A stretch of DNA of 64,000 bases from contig OZ025788.1 in NCBI GenBank assembly GCA_964019425.1, positions 62,001-126,000 on the forward strand, in the 5' to 3' direction. Numbering within the stretch: the first letter of the stretch is position 1; every line of letters begins with the position of its first letter. Source of the stretch: Flectonema sp. DT1601. Its lineage: Eukaryota; Euglenozoa; Diplonemea; Diplonemida; Diplonemidae. A model generated the notes under the pieces. That model was not told the origin of the DNA and searched no databases. It was given only the letters and a program-made list of their open reading frames with translations. Position numbers and translations under genes: made by a program. Below are positions 30,901 through 38,915 of this stretch, in pieces.

Positions 30901-31231
30901 CTCGATGTTGAACATTAATTTGAAATCCTTGTACTAACCACTCAACAGCATTGATATGTATAGTTCGGTAGAGATCTTTAATACAATTTTTTAAAGTATT
31001 TTTCATTGCATCATATCCCCTCTTGTAAACGTTCGACGGATCTTTTCTGCAATACTGTTCAAATAACAAGATGACACAAAAATTTACAACTCGTTTTCGA
31101 CTGGTTTCATTTCTTATGATGTCTTGTTGATTTTGTTTTATTTTCTCAATGCATTTTAATAGATACGTTTGATCATCTGTGACTACTGGTAGGAGTGCTT
31201 TTAGTAATTCGTGTGAAGACTCTTCTTTCAT
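27902..31231 (-). CDS. Large protein with C-terminal pseudokinase domain
   Basis: 1109 residues from ATG 31231. Residues about 1-350 form hydrophobic helices that look like an armadillo/HEAT-type scaffold. The middle (about 390-700) is basic and charged. Residues about 830-1090 are a protein-kinase fold. TVLVK carries the likely lysine. CVTHRNIALRSLL is the catalytic loop with H-R-N where active kinases have H-R-D. LSDLGLKF stands for DFG, PPE for APE, and DVYCLGVTLWEIVSRG and DRPTAKEA for the late motifs. Loss of the catalytic Asp and the missing Gly-loop predict an inactive scaffold. The TK/TKL-like late motifs may reflect origin. No recognised orthologue. Confidence 0.78.
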   Translation of the reverse strand: MKEESSHELLKALLPVVTDDQTYLLKCIEKIKQNQQDIIRNETSRKRVVNFCVILLFEQYCRKDPSNVYKRGYDAMKNTLKNCIKDLYRTIHINAVEWLVQGFQINVQHRVLACSKETSILSDLLVSIVGDSGGSRKLLIKIIESGNISVFENSFIGNSGTQKMLSDMIRSQDPELESILKPTINNCSRSSVGRIFLTALDDSSFSSFIQIVRFGSSEVINAFISLINSKPIIVPETLSQLVYPDTESHIIKVIKILSKQSSFIKECRSTMCFIKGLLRHGGVQLYSAVDSIISDSESDDVVWWILSKIFIEDDGGIQSKFVEFLNRSTIEKIKVSAAALQTLSNNSNQSNETFPSLCEVPVDELASQSNKELTPPTAPSDHTYKSNIIKGKGPAEASHMTRMLAALRERMNERSLVLGSTIEFFSPSQSFEPRRPSTATALMVPRTNFSIINHRDRMKIGLSSREATHCRRRDDRNLMIADKIAMRQTISSRNSYCYRQRLRNINTAKFNEIKQSVEKRRANELREYRAMLDDEVNNIDVERQPPKKIKMKRLNKSQRLRENFQKEKQKKLQNDSTTEHSAVLKLTAKEIESSTQRLSSAHVKPDFEKRSIAHPNYIVGDALAQHYIPRREPKFLKMTSFLERTKKAIEKQQQPPSNLPTQLISKPLSQKRVRQLTDRLSVTVREHENLAIQVEHKLNMTLASVQAERSHIDFNDCKRLISGLSIPLDRDIMVREGAAYTSDQGHHTDYGEPVDARAIVRKLRALKLRRKKNEETIFVPWESIKANGRIERDVPAWVYLDPSWGEHNPPALPHPPFYYMHSGLVCQIKNRTVLVKPLNSLSNTKEMIDRAGAIQLKRVKGMMNPIGWTQSGQQLYFIQKMVKSTLCKWLWNSVNFSIKIYIDIALQLVNTIVQLHSEKTCVTHRNIALRSLLVGSERVDDEHPVSVILSDLGLKFDTSTHSVLRAQTECYALSPALWWPPEVILTLRHAEFERRLYDTFKYPQDVYCLGVTLWEIVSRGKWIPFTTPSKSIPLIGRLTRIAQGVLRLPKPPSCPQDFWESVLAPCLSRNPQDRPTAKEARDAIIRYVQTTPEEILQSHIGIPKTPPIF

Positions 31232-31415
31232 TTTTTATTTAAAAAAAAAACCTTTTTTGAAGAAGAAGAAGAAGAGTAAATATAATACTAACCAATCAAA
31301 CATAAAAAGAACAACCAAGGCCACTACGGGTGATATTCTGAAGGATAAATAATTTTATATTTAAATTTTTTTTTTTTTAAAAAAAATAAATAAATAACGA
31401 CTAGTGTGAAGTGGT

Positions 31416-31892
31416 CTAATAACCCTCATTACTACAGGTAACGGTCACTCCAGGGATGCATTTGCGAGCTATTTCTGCTGAGCTTTCATGTTGTGGAGAA
31501 CCTCTCCATGGAAAGCCATAGCTAAATCCGTAGATCTTCATCGTGTTCTTTGATTTATTGTATTCAATACGACCTCCTCCCAGGATTTTATAATCGACAC
31601 CAAGTGAACGTAGTTGAGAAACAGTCGATGCTGCAGCATCTTTGTGATATTCAGCGTATGTATTACCTCTAACTAATAAATTATTACCTACTTGGATCAG
31701 AACATATTTTTGAGTACCATCATCAATCTCAATACCAGGTAAGTCACAACCACCATCACTACCTCCACCTTCCCGCATCGCTGCTGCTTCTCTTCTCTCT
31801 GCTTCTGTTGTTGTTGAGGTGCTCATATTTCTTCTCACTGCTGACGGAACAACCGACTTTCTTACTAACCTGTAAAGTAGGGTACGAAACAT
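31416..31892 (-). CDS. Phosphohistidine phosphatase (PHPT1/janus family)
   Basis: 158 residues from ATG 31892. The body matches the 14-kDa phosphohistidine phosphatase: IQVGNNLLVRGNTYAEYHKD, where the His after AEY is the catalytic residue equivalent to human His53; YKILGGGRIEYN; KIYGFSYGF; and the C-terminal NEGY. It removes phosphate from His (and Lys) in proteins. The first 25 residues (MFRTLLYRLVRKSVVPSAVRR) are basic and acid-free like an organelle presequence; an internal Met (MSTSTTTE) could give a cytosolic form. GTTAG after codon 7 is a possible 5' splice site but the frame is open through it. Confidence 0.88.
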   Translation of the reverse strand: MFRTLLYRLVRKSVVPSAVRRNMSTSTTTEAERREAAAMREGGGSDGGCDLPGIEIDDGTQKYVLIQVGNNLLVRGNTYAEYHKDAAASTVSQLRSLGVDYKILGGGRIEYNKSKNTMKIYGFSYGFPWRGSPQHESSAEIARKCIPGVTVTCSNEGY

Positions 31893-32317
31893 TAGCAACA
31901 CTTTCCTGAAAGAACTGAAAATTTAAAAAGAAATCGGAACAAAACAGAGAGGTGTTTTTATTTTTTTTTTTCCTATTCGCAGAGTCTGATAATAAGTTAG
32001 TTTTTATCAAATGAGGTTTAGTTTTTATTGAGGTACTAATCAGTAAAATGAAAAGTAAAAAGAACTGGTCCCGACCCTTGAATTGTAAACAAAGCTGTTA
32101 AAGAGAAGTAAGAACTACACACGCGACTGTTATAAGTTTTTATCACAATAATCCAACTAAGGAAAGCGATTCGAATCGCAGATAGGGCTAGGGGTGTTTG
32201 TGCACGAAACACGGGAATCGACTTAAACTGATAAAGCTAAAGGAGGTTTACGTGTGCTGCCAAACATGCTTACGATACTTGTTAAATGCAAAAAAATACA
32301 ATTATAATAAAACCAGC
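31893..32317. other. Spacer with family 2 copy 2 and a 14-bp palindrome
   Basis: Holds the family 2 element (32194-32280) and just before it the perfect palindrome GCGATTCGAATCGC (32166-32179). No gene supported. Confidence 0.5.
32194..32280. repeat. Spacer repeat family 2, copy 2
   Basis: Partner of 25945-26044. GTGTTT at 32194-32199 can pair with AAACAC a few bases on, around a GTGCACG loop. It lies between the ADP-ribosylglycohydrolase stop and the phosphatase start. Confidence 0.6.
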
Positions 32318-33520
32318 CTAACGAGAAAACCGTTCTTCTAGTTGAGTGGAATGCCTCCACCAGACTTTTGTAAATTCCTTCACAGCAACCTGATCGATGT
32401 CGTCGTTATTTGAATTCTCTTTAATAAGTGAATCAACAAACATTGTATAGTCAGAGAAGACGCGGAACATACGAGGACCAGGACGAGTTCTTTTAAGAAG
32501 AGATGACGTCTGCTGTTCTAGTTGACGTAAAGTGTTCTTTGACCATTCGATGTATTCATCTTGAGAATCAGTCTCTGAGATTGAAAACTTTAAAAGTGAA
32601 TCTGAAATATTTCTCAACAATGAAGGAAGTGCAACTACTGCTAACCAATCTTTAGGAATAGAATCAATTCCGTAATGAGCTCCCGCAAGTTGGCCATAAA
32701 TCGCTGCGACTGTATCAGCGTCGTCACCTAAGTTAACAGCAAGCAACGCTCCTTCTTCAAAGCTTTCGGTTCTGTAAAAACACCATAAGGCTGCTTCGAC
32801 TGACTTTACGACCCATCCACTCGATTGTATCTCGTCACGTGTCTTGGTAATGTAACTCTTTTCAATAAATATTTCTGACAGGGTCTCTCTCAGGGAATAC
32901 TCCGAAGGAAGTTTTTCATAGCAAGAAAGAATTTGATTTTTTGTATCACCTCTAAGAGCTGATTCAATCATAAGAGAATAAAGAACTACAGCAGTAGTGG
33001 AATCTATTCCCCCGTGGGTAGTCTTTGCAGCCAACGCAGAGTTTTGAATAAGTTTATCGCTATCTCTGAAGGCAAGAGGGACAGCAAAACACCGCATTAA
33101 GGCCCCGTTACCATTTGCTTCTTCTGTTTCTGGTCCAAATAGTTTTCCAGGTACGGATATTTTTGTTCCATCGTTAGTTGATTTCCTCCACATTCCAATT
33201 GCTTTAACAGTGCATTTACCAATATCAAAACACTCTCCTGTTGAGGATAAGTGGCCTTCATCATACCAGTGAATGTATCTTTTGTATTGATCGTCTGTGT
33301 CTAAGGTTTTTGTTTCTATAATTGACTCTGCGATGCATAATCCCATTGAAGTGTCATCAGTCCATTCTCCAGCGTGTAGTCCCAGTTTACCTCCTCCTCT
33401 CATTGTTGTGATTTCATCGAATCCTCCTCGGGGGATAAACTCCGCAGGTGTTCCTAAAGAGTCGCATGTTGCGCATCCAAATACACATCCGCGATAACGA
33501 TCTGATATGGAGATGGACAT
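32318..33520 (-). CDS. ADP-ribosylglycohydrolase (DraG/ADPRH family)
   Basis: 400 residues from ATG 33520. The frame extends 57 codons further but through poly-Lys and Phe codons of the leader. Family motifs are complete: RGCVFGCATCDSLGTPAEF at the N terminus, EWTDDTSMGLCIAESI (metal-binding Asp pair, residues about 55-60), GNGALMRC, and NLGDDADTVAAIYGQLAGAHYG (second Asp pair, about 265). These enzymes use two Mg ions to cleave ADP-ribose from Arg, Ser or small acceptors; which one cannot be told. The ATG follows A20-CAC on the gene strand. It may reverse the product of the transferase-like gene at 17246-18532 (inference). Confidence 0.88.
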   Translation of the reverse strand: MSISISDRYRGCVFGCATCDSLGTPAEFIPRGGFDEITTMRGGGKLGLHAGEWTDDTSMGLCIAESIIETKTLDTDDQYKRYIHWYDEGHLSSTGECFDIGKCTVKAIGMWRKSTNDGTKISVPGKLFGPETEEANGNGALMRCFAVPLAFRDSDKLIQNSALAAKTTHGGIDSTTAVVLYSLMIESALRGDTKNQILSCYEKLPSEYSLRETLSEIFIEKSYITKTRDEIQSSGWVVKSVEAALWCFYRTESFEEGALLAVNLGDDADTVAAIYGQLAGAHYGIDSIPKDWLAVVALPSLLRNISDSLLKFSISETDSQDEYIEWSKNTLRQLEQQTSSLLKRTRPGPRMFRVFSDYTMFVDSLIKENSNNDDIDQVAVKEFTKVWWRHSTQLEERFSR

Positions 33521-33671
33521 GTGTTTTTTTTTTTTTTTTTTTTCTGAAGAAAAAAAAAGTATAATTTTTCTTATTCTCAAAAAGAAAATCTCATGAAAAC
33601 GATCTAAGTTTCGGTACTGTAAAGTACCGAAGGCAATGTAATCGTTTTTTTTTTTTTTATAAAAAACAAAA

Positions 33672-36092
33672 TTAAATAAAAACACCGACATCAGAAACTC
33701 CTCCCTTCTGTTGTACCTCTCTCACAAGAGAGTTGAATAAATCCGTGGCAGACAGTTCCGAAGCTACGAATCCAGCGACTTTAACGACGTCTCTGTTGAT
33801 AAATAAATTACTTGTGCGAGAAACTAATTCTTCGATAAAAGAACTACTGAGTGCTACCCTGTCAAGTAACATTCGACGAAGTGTAGATAAGAATTCCTGC
33901 TGCTCAACAGTCGAAGGAAAGTTAAAAGGTTTACAATACTGAAGAACTGAATGATAGAGTTTTTGTGATTTCTGTAATTGACTACTACTTCTTTCCATGT
34001 CGATTCTCGCTGTTAACCACATTGACTTTCCCCATTCTAAGCTGGCTGGATTTCTTGTTATCAGATCAGGAATTTGATGTCTTGCTGCTGTCGCGTTGTA
34101 TATCGCATAATACTTCTTAAAATCCTTTTTAACACGAGTTAATTCAAGTAGAAGCCGCTCTCTCAATGGGATGTCAAGCGCAGCTGTTCTTCCATACAAT
34201 GTCTTTGCATCAATCAACCACGTCTTACCTTCTCTGAGTAGATCTGATATTTGAGTTCTAAACTGAATTCCGTCTTTGGTTGTTCCAACTTCCTGAACTC
34301 CCTGCAACAATAAATTATTAACATGTTTTATTGTTTGGATATGTTCACCGCATGATTTAGCAGCTTCATGAGGATCTAATGATTGATCGTGATCAGTTAG
34401 TATCTGACTACCACCATCTTGGAATGATGGAGTTGGTTGAGAATGATCATTTGTTTGATTGTTGTTATGTTTATAAACCGGAAAACTACTTTTAGGTCTG
34501 TGTCTGCAACGAGACCATGATCTGCATCCATCGAGGGTAGCACTTGACATTTTTCCTAAATGCTCAACGCTTTGATAAACTTCTTGTCTGCATTCATCTC
34601 GAAGATTTAATAGTAATTGGAGATCATGGTCTAATCTTGATCTAGTTAGATGCCATGATTTCCTCCAAGTTGAAACTTTGTACTCGGTGGTGCTATCATC
34701 ACACGGTGCACTTGAACAACTGCAAGAACTGGTATCGTCGTTGAACTCTTGAGTTTGATTTGATATGTGATTCTTATTATCATCATCATGATCACCATCA
34801 CTAAGAGATCCGTTATCGCTCGATTTCAATTGATTTGAGTTATTCGGTTGAAGTAGTTCTTCAGGTATCTCAGTTTTAAACAGCTGTCTATGTTTCTTAT
34901 TACCAACTGTTGCTTGCATTATTTTAGGTTGAGAATCGTTCATTATACTGACGGGAAAGTGATCACCAACATCTTTTTGATTTACTAAGCTCGTTATAAA
35001 TGTTGTTCCTTTGTGAGCGGCAGTTACTCTTTTTGTAGATAAAACGAGTCCCTTTCGAGGAAATTTAAAAGGAGCTTTATAACCAGCTATTTTATAAATT
35101 GGATGAACGTTATCGACGTGGTAGTTGCAGTGGGGACGATGGAGTACAGTTCGTCCTCGAACAGCAGATTTTTCGATTTCTTCAGAGATGGGAATCTCAT
35201 CTTCAGACTCAGATCCTCGACGTCGTCTCCAGGCAGGGTCTTTGTTGGTGTCTCGTCTTTCTCTTTCTTCTTTTTGTCGACGTTGATACAATTGACGATC
35301 ATAGAAATCAATACATCCATACTTCGCTGTTAGATTTCTTGGAGATATTGATTGCGGTTCATGTATGTTAGTAGAACTTATATCACCACTTACACTTTGT
35401 AACATTTTATCATTCTTTCCTGCTGAGGTTTCCAGTTGCTGTAATTTCAACGCTGATGTCATCTTCGCAGCTGTCCTTGCTATACATGGGACTCTTTTTC
35501 TCGCTAATAAAGATAAGTTAGTATGATCTCGTCGTTTGGATGAATCTCTGCCGCCATGAGAAATTAAAACATTCAAAGCTTCCCTATGTTCATCTGCTTC
35601 TTTCATCTTACCTTGTTGTTTTAGTATGCTTATAAGAGATGTTATGGAAGAAACGTGTTGCTGAACGTTGTTTTTATCTATTTTCGTATCTCGAAGGATC
35701 CTTTCTGCCCATAAAATCCGATCTTCCGAAGGACTGCTGCTGGAACGACCAAGGTCAGATCGTCTTGTATTCCTTTGAGGAGGATAGCTAAATTGTGTTG
35801 CTAGTCCTTGTGGATTACTTGGTTTTGGAGGAGGTTTGGCAGTCTCTGTAGGTCCATGTCTTGGTCTATGAATTACTTTTATGCCGTCACCTTCATCACC
35901 CCAACTAGTCTTAAATAACATTACCAAGTAAGGGTCTTTTGATCCTTTCAAGCGAGACCACATTTCTCTTTCCTGATGGATCTGATATTTACTCTTTTCT
36001 TGATTCTTATTATTCGCTGAATAAAGAAGAGCTCTTTTTCCCATCGTTTTGGGAGGTTTGCAGGCCTCTTCGGTTCGGATCACGAGTGTCAT
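33672..36092 (-). CDS. Unknown Ser-rich protein with helical C terminus
   Basis: 806 residues from ATG 36092; the frame reaches further upstream only through an A28 run. The N-terminal 60 residues are well ordered (EEACKPPKTMGKRALLYS). The centre has LLARKRVPCIARTAAKM and a basic segment with FKFPRKGLVLSTKRV. A poly-Ser/Asp/Asn region separates these from a C-terminal 270-residue all-helical part ending in a Gly/Val tail. No family recognised. The helical part may be a spectrin-like or bundle domain. The 3' end lies within the leader region of the adjacent hydrolase gene (151 bp to its ATG). Confidence 0.65.
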   Translation of the reverse strand: MTLVIRTEEACKPPKTMGKRALLYSANNKNQEKSKYQIHQEREMWSRLKGSKDPYLVMLFKTSWGDEGDGIKVIHRPRHGPTETAKPPPKPSNPQGLATQFSYPPQRNTRRSDLGRSSSSPSEDRILWAERILRDTKIDKNNVQQHVSSITSLISILKQQGKMKEADEHREALNVLISHGGRDSSKRRDHTNLSLLARKRVPCIARTAAKMTSALKLQQLETSAGKNDKMLQSVSGDISSTNIHEPQSISPRNLTAKYGCIDFYDRQLYQRRQKEERERRDTNKDPAWRRRRGSESEDEIPISEEIEKSAVRGRTVLHRPHCNYHVDNVHPIYKIAGYKAPFKFPRKGLVLSTKRVTAAHKGTTFITSLVNQKDVGDHFPVSIMNDSQPKIMQATVGNKKHRQLFKTEIPEELLQPNNSNQLKSSDNGSLSDGDHDDDNKNHISNQTQEFNDDTSSCSCSSAPCDDSTTEYKVSTWRKSWHLTRSRLDHDLQLLLNLRDECRQEVYQSVEHLGKMSSATLDGCRSWSRCRHRPKSSFPVYKHNNNQTNDHSQPTPSFQDGGSQILTDHDQSLDPHEAAKSCGEHIQTIKHVNNLLLQGVQEVGTTKDGIQFRTQISDLLREGKTWLIDAKTLYGRTAALDIPLRERLLLELTRVKKDFKKYYAIYNATAARHQIPDLITRNPASLEWGKSMWLTARIDMERSSSQLQKSQKLYHSVLQYCKPFNFPSTVEQQEFLSTLRRMLLDRVALSSSFIEELVSRTSNLFINRDVVKVAGFVASELSATDLFNSLVREVQQKGGVSDVGVFI

Positions 36093-36411
36093 TGTATCGA
36101 GTTGTTGACATATAAATCTGGTTTTTTTTTTTTTTTTTTTTTTTTTTTTCCACAAAGTAAATAATAATACGAACAACCAACGTTATGAAACATTCTTAAC
36201 ACAGCCATGCTATTGTCAGCTGTTTCCAGCATATTTGATTGTAAAACTGAATTAAGTTTTTTATCATTAAACACTTAGAAATATAAACATATACAGGATG
36301 ATGGAAACTAACAACAATCTCATGTTATGATAATGCTACTTTTGAGAAGTAAATAATGAGACGAACACATTACAATAAAATACTTTCCACCGATACTTGA
36401 AAAACGGAGGT

Positions 36412-37160
36412 AGGGGTAATTTGATACTGCATTTTCAAGCTCAAAAGGAACAACAATTTCTCCGACAATCTTGACTGTCAGCGGCAGCGTAGTAAATGAC
36501 TGCAAATATATAAATAATACCACTGGAGGCCACGTGAACATAGTTGAGCGCCACTTGCCTATGTTACCGTAACAGCTTTTTATAAAACTCATGAGTACTT
36601 AATTAATACATTATATTGTCTTGAAAATTAACCATAGAAAAAGACGAACACCAGGAAGGGGGGCGGCTCTTTGTCAATAGCCGTATATACTGGTATTTGA
36701 TGATACGAAAACTGTATTAAAAGTAGTTCAAGATGGCGAAACACGTTGTGAAATAAATAAACGTAGCACATCTCACTACTAACAAAAAACCTAAAACAAA
36801 AAGGAAACGTGATAACCCGCATATACGGTCAACAGCCGGTAAGTGGCAAAGTGCCATTCCCTCGCTACACTCCACTCCCCCTAGCTGTCACAAATGTAAA
36901 TCAAAATGCCCTTCATGGCTAGTCACTACAATTAAACTTCCCGGGGGCGACGGGATTGGAAATAAAAGAGGGAAAAGAAAGATTGTCTTCGATCATGCCG
37001 CTCCAAAATTAAAAAAGGGGCGAGCAAAACATCCTCATAATTCACACAGGGAGAGGGGGACACCACGCGGACTAGCCGCCGTTTTTTTGCTAATTTTGTC
37101 CCTTGGGAAGTGCATTAAACTTGTCCACTTCAACGGTGGATAGCACGCACAGTCTCCCGT
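36412..37160. repeat. 749-bp direct repeat, copy 1
   Basis: As far as I can compare by eye it is identical to 37314-38062 (offset 902 bp). It is richer in G and C than neighbouring spacer. Its ends are A-GGGG and CCCGT, without TG..CA termini or an obvious target duplication. A 153-bp segment separates the copies. Sequence left of copy 1 has weak similarity to the right end of that segment, hinting at an older third unit. Confidence 0.9.
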
Positions 37161-37313
37161 TCCTGCCCAGACCTAGGCAAAGTGTGTAACTTTAAACGTG
37201 GGTTGCATAAATAATTAGGAAAGCAACACTGGATGAGTGGTCAGTTGTACATAGGCACAATATGGTATACACTGCTCCACGCCAGTACAGAGATACCGGG
37301 GTACAGTGCAAAG

Positions 37314-38062
37314 AGGGGTAATTTGATACTGCATTTTCAAGCTCAAAAGGAACAACAATTTCTCCGACAATCTTGACTGTCAGCGGCAGCGTAGTAAATG
37401 ACTGCAAATATATAAATAATACCACTGGAGGCCACGTGAACATAGTTGAGCGCCACTTGCCTATGTTACCGTAACAGCTTTTTATAAAACTCATGAGTAC
37501 TTAATTAATACATTATATTGTCTTGAAAATTAACCATAGAAAAAGACGAACACCAGGAAGGGGGGCGGCTCTTTGTCAATAGCCGTATATACTGGTATTT
37601 GATGATACGAAAACTGTATTAAAAGTAGTTCAAGATGGCGAAACACGTTGTGAAATAAATAAACGTAGCACATCTCACTACTAACAAAAAACCTAAAACA
37701 AAAAGGAAACGTGATAACCCGCATATACGGTCAACAGCCGGTAAGTGGCAAAGTGCCATTCCCTCGCTACACTCCACTCCCCCTAGCTGTCACAAATGTA
37801 AATCAAAATGCCCTTCATGGCTAGTCACTACAATTAAACTTCCCGGGGGCGACGGGATTGGAAATAAAAGAGGGAAAAGAAAGATTGTCTTCGATCATGC
37901 CGCTCCAAAATTAAAAAAGGGGCGAGCAAAACATCCTCATAATTCACACAGGGAGAGGGGGACACCACGCGGACTAGCCGCCGTTTTTTTGCTAATTTTG
38001 TCCCTTGGGAAGTGCATTAAACTTGTCCACTTCAACGGTGGATAGCACGCACAGTCTCCCGT
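37314..38062. repeat. 749-bp direct repeat, copy 2
   Basis: Second copy of 36412-37160. The identity implies a very recent duplication, ongoing conversion or an assembly artefact. Confidence 0.9.
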
Positions 38063-38915
38063 AGGGGGAAAAAAATAATAATAATAATAATAAGCCTATG
38101 ATTAGGTCATTAAGACACGGTGCGGATTCTTTTTCTTCTTCTTTATTTATTTTTCCTTCGTATCCTCATTTTTTTTTTTTTTTTTTTTTGGGGTGCATCG
38201 ATGGCGGAGTACTTCTTGACGATTTACGATTTCATTTTTTTTTTTTTTTTTCAATTTTTTTTTTTTTTTTTCTTTAACTGGATTCAAGATCATACGGAAG
38301 ACAATAAGTAACTTTCCCCTTATCACAAGATAAATGGGACACACAGAGCACTTGCGCTTAAAAAATTGGGTACTCCCATCTTTATTAACAAAGAGATTAG
38401 GCCTTCAAATGATGCGTGTTTTTTTTTTTTTTTTTTTTTTTTAGCTCGGCATTTCGCCAGTCACACAAAAATTGAGGGAAGAAGAAAAAGAAGAAAAAAA
38501 AGTAAAAAAAACGGACTCGGCTAGGGAAATCCAATTAAAAAAAAAACAGCTAACCAATATTCGACGTACATGAGATCACACGCTGCATATATTCGTTTGC
38601 GAACATCCTCAAAAATGGAAAGGATATATTATCACCGTCAACATTATTGTTTTATATTTTTTTTAAATTCTCATTAAGGCTAGGTGCAAAAAAGAAAAAA
38701 AAGACTTTAATAATAATAATGATGACCACTGTACACGGAAGTAAAACAGAACAAATCAACTGACAAAATGAAACACGTCAAAGCGTACGACAATACTTTG
38801 AACATACTCAACGACGCTTAGGATGATTTTATTATAATCCCACCGTTGCGTGATCGCTGTTTGTTTGTTTGTTTGTTTTTGAGAAACAAAACAAAACAAA
38901 ATAATATTATTCTTT

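Larger units (their letters stand above)
36093..38915. other. 2.8-kb gene-free region with a long direct repeat
   Basis: Contains the T28 run (36122-36149), the two 749-bp repeats (36412-37160, 37314-38062), (TAA)n near 38078-38092 and several T-runs at 38169-38440. Short frames of 60-100 codons occur within the repeats in identical form but have no recognisable product. Confidence 0.6.

Noticed and set aside
32166-32179. GCGATTCGAATCGC as a tRNA T-arm
   Set aside because: Stem and loop sizes are wrong, and no acceptor, D or anticodon arms surround it.
33521-33691. 57-residue N-terminal extension of the ADP-ribosylglycohydrolase
   Set aside because: Poly-Lys and Phe codons from the A20 leader; family proteins begin close to the Met at 33520.
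36412-38062. 749-bp repeats as the LTRs of a retroelement
   Set aside because: The internal segment is only 153 bp without coding content, the ends are not TG..CA, and no target duplication is seen. Not fully excluded.
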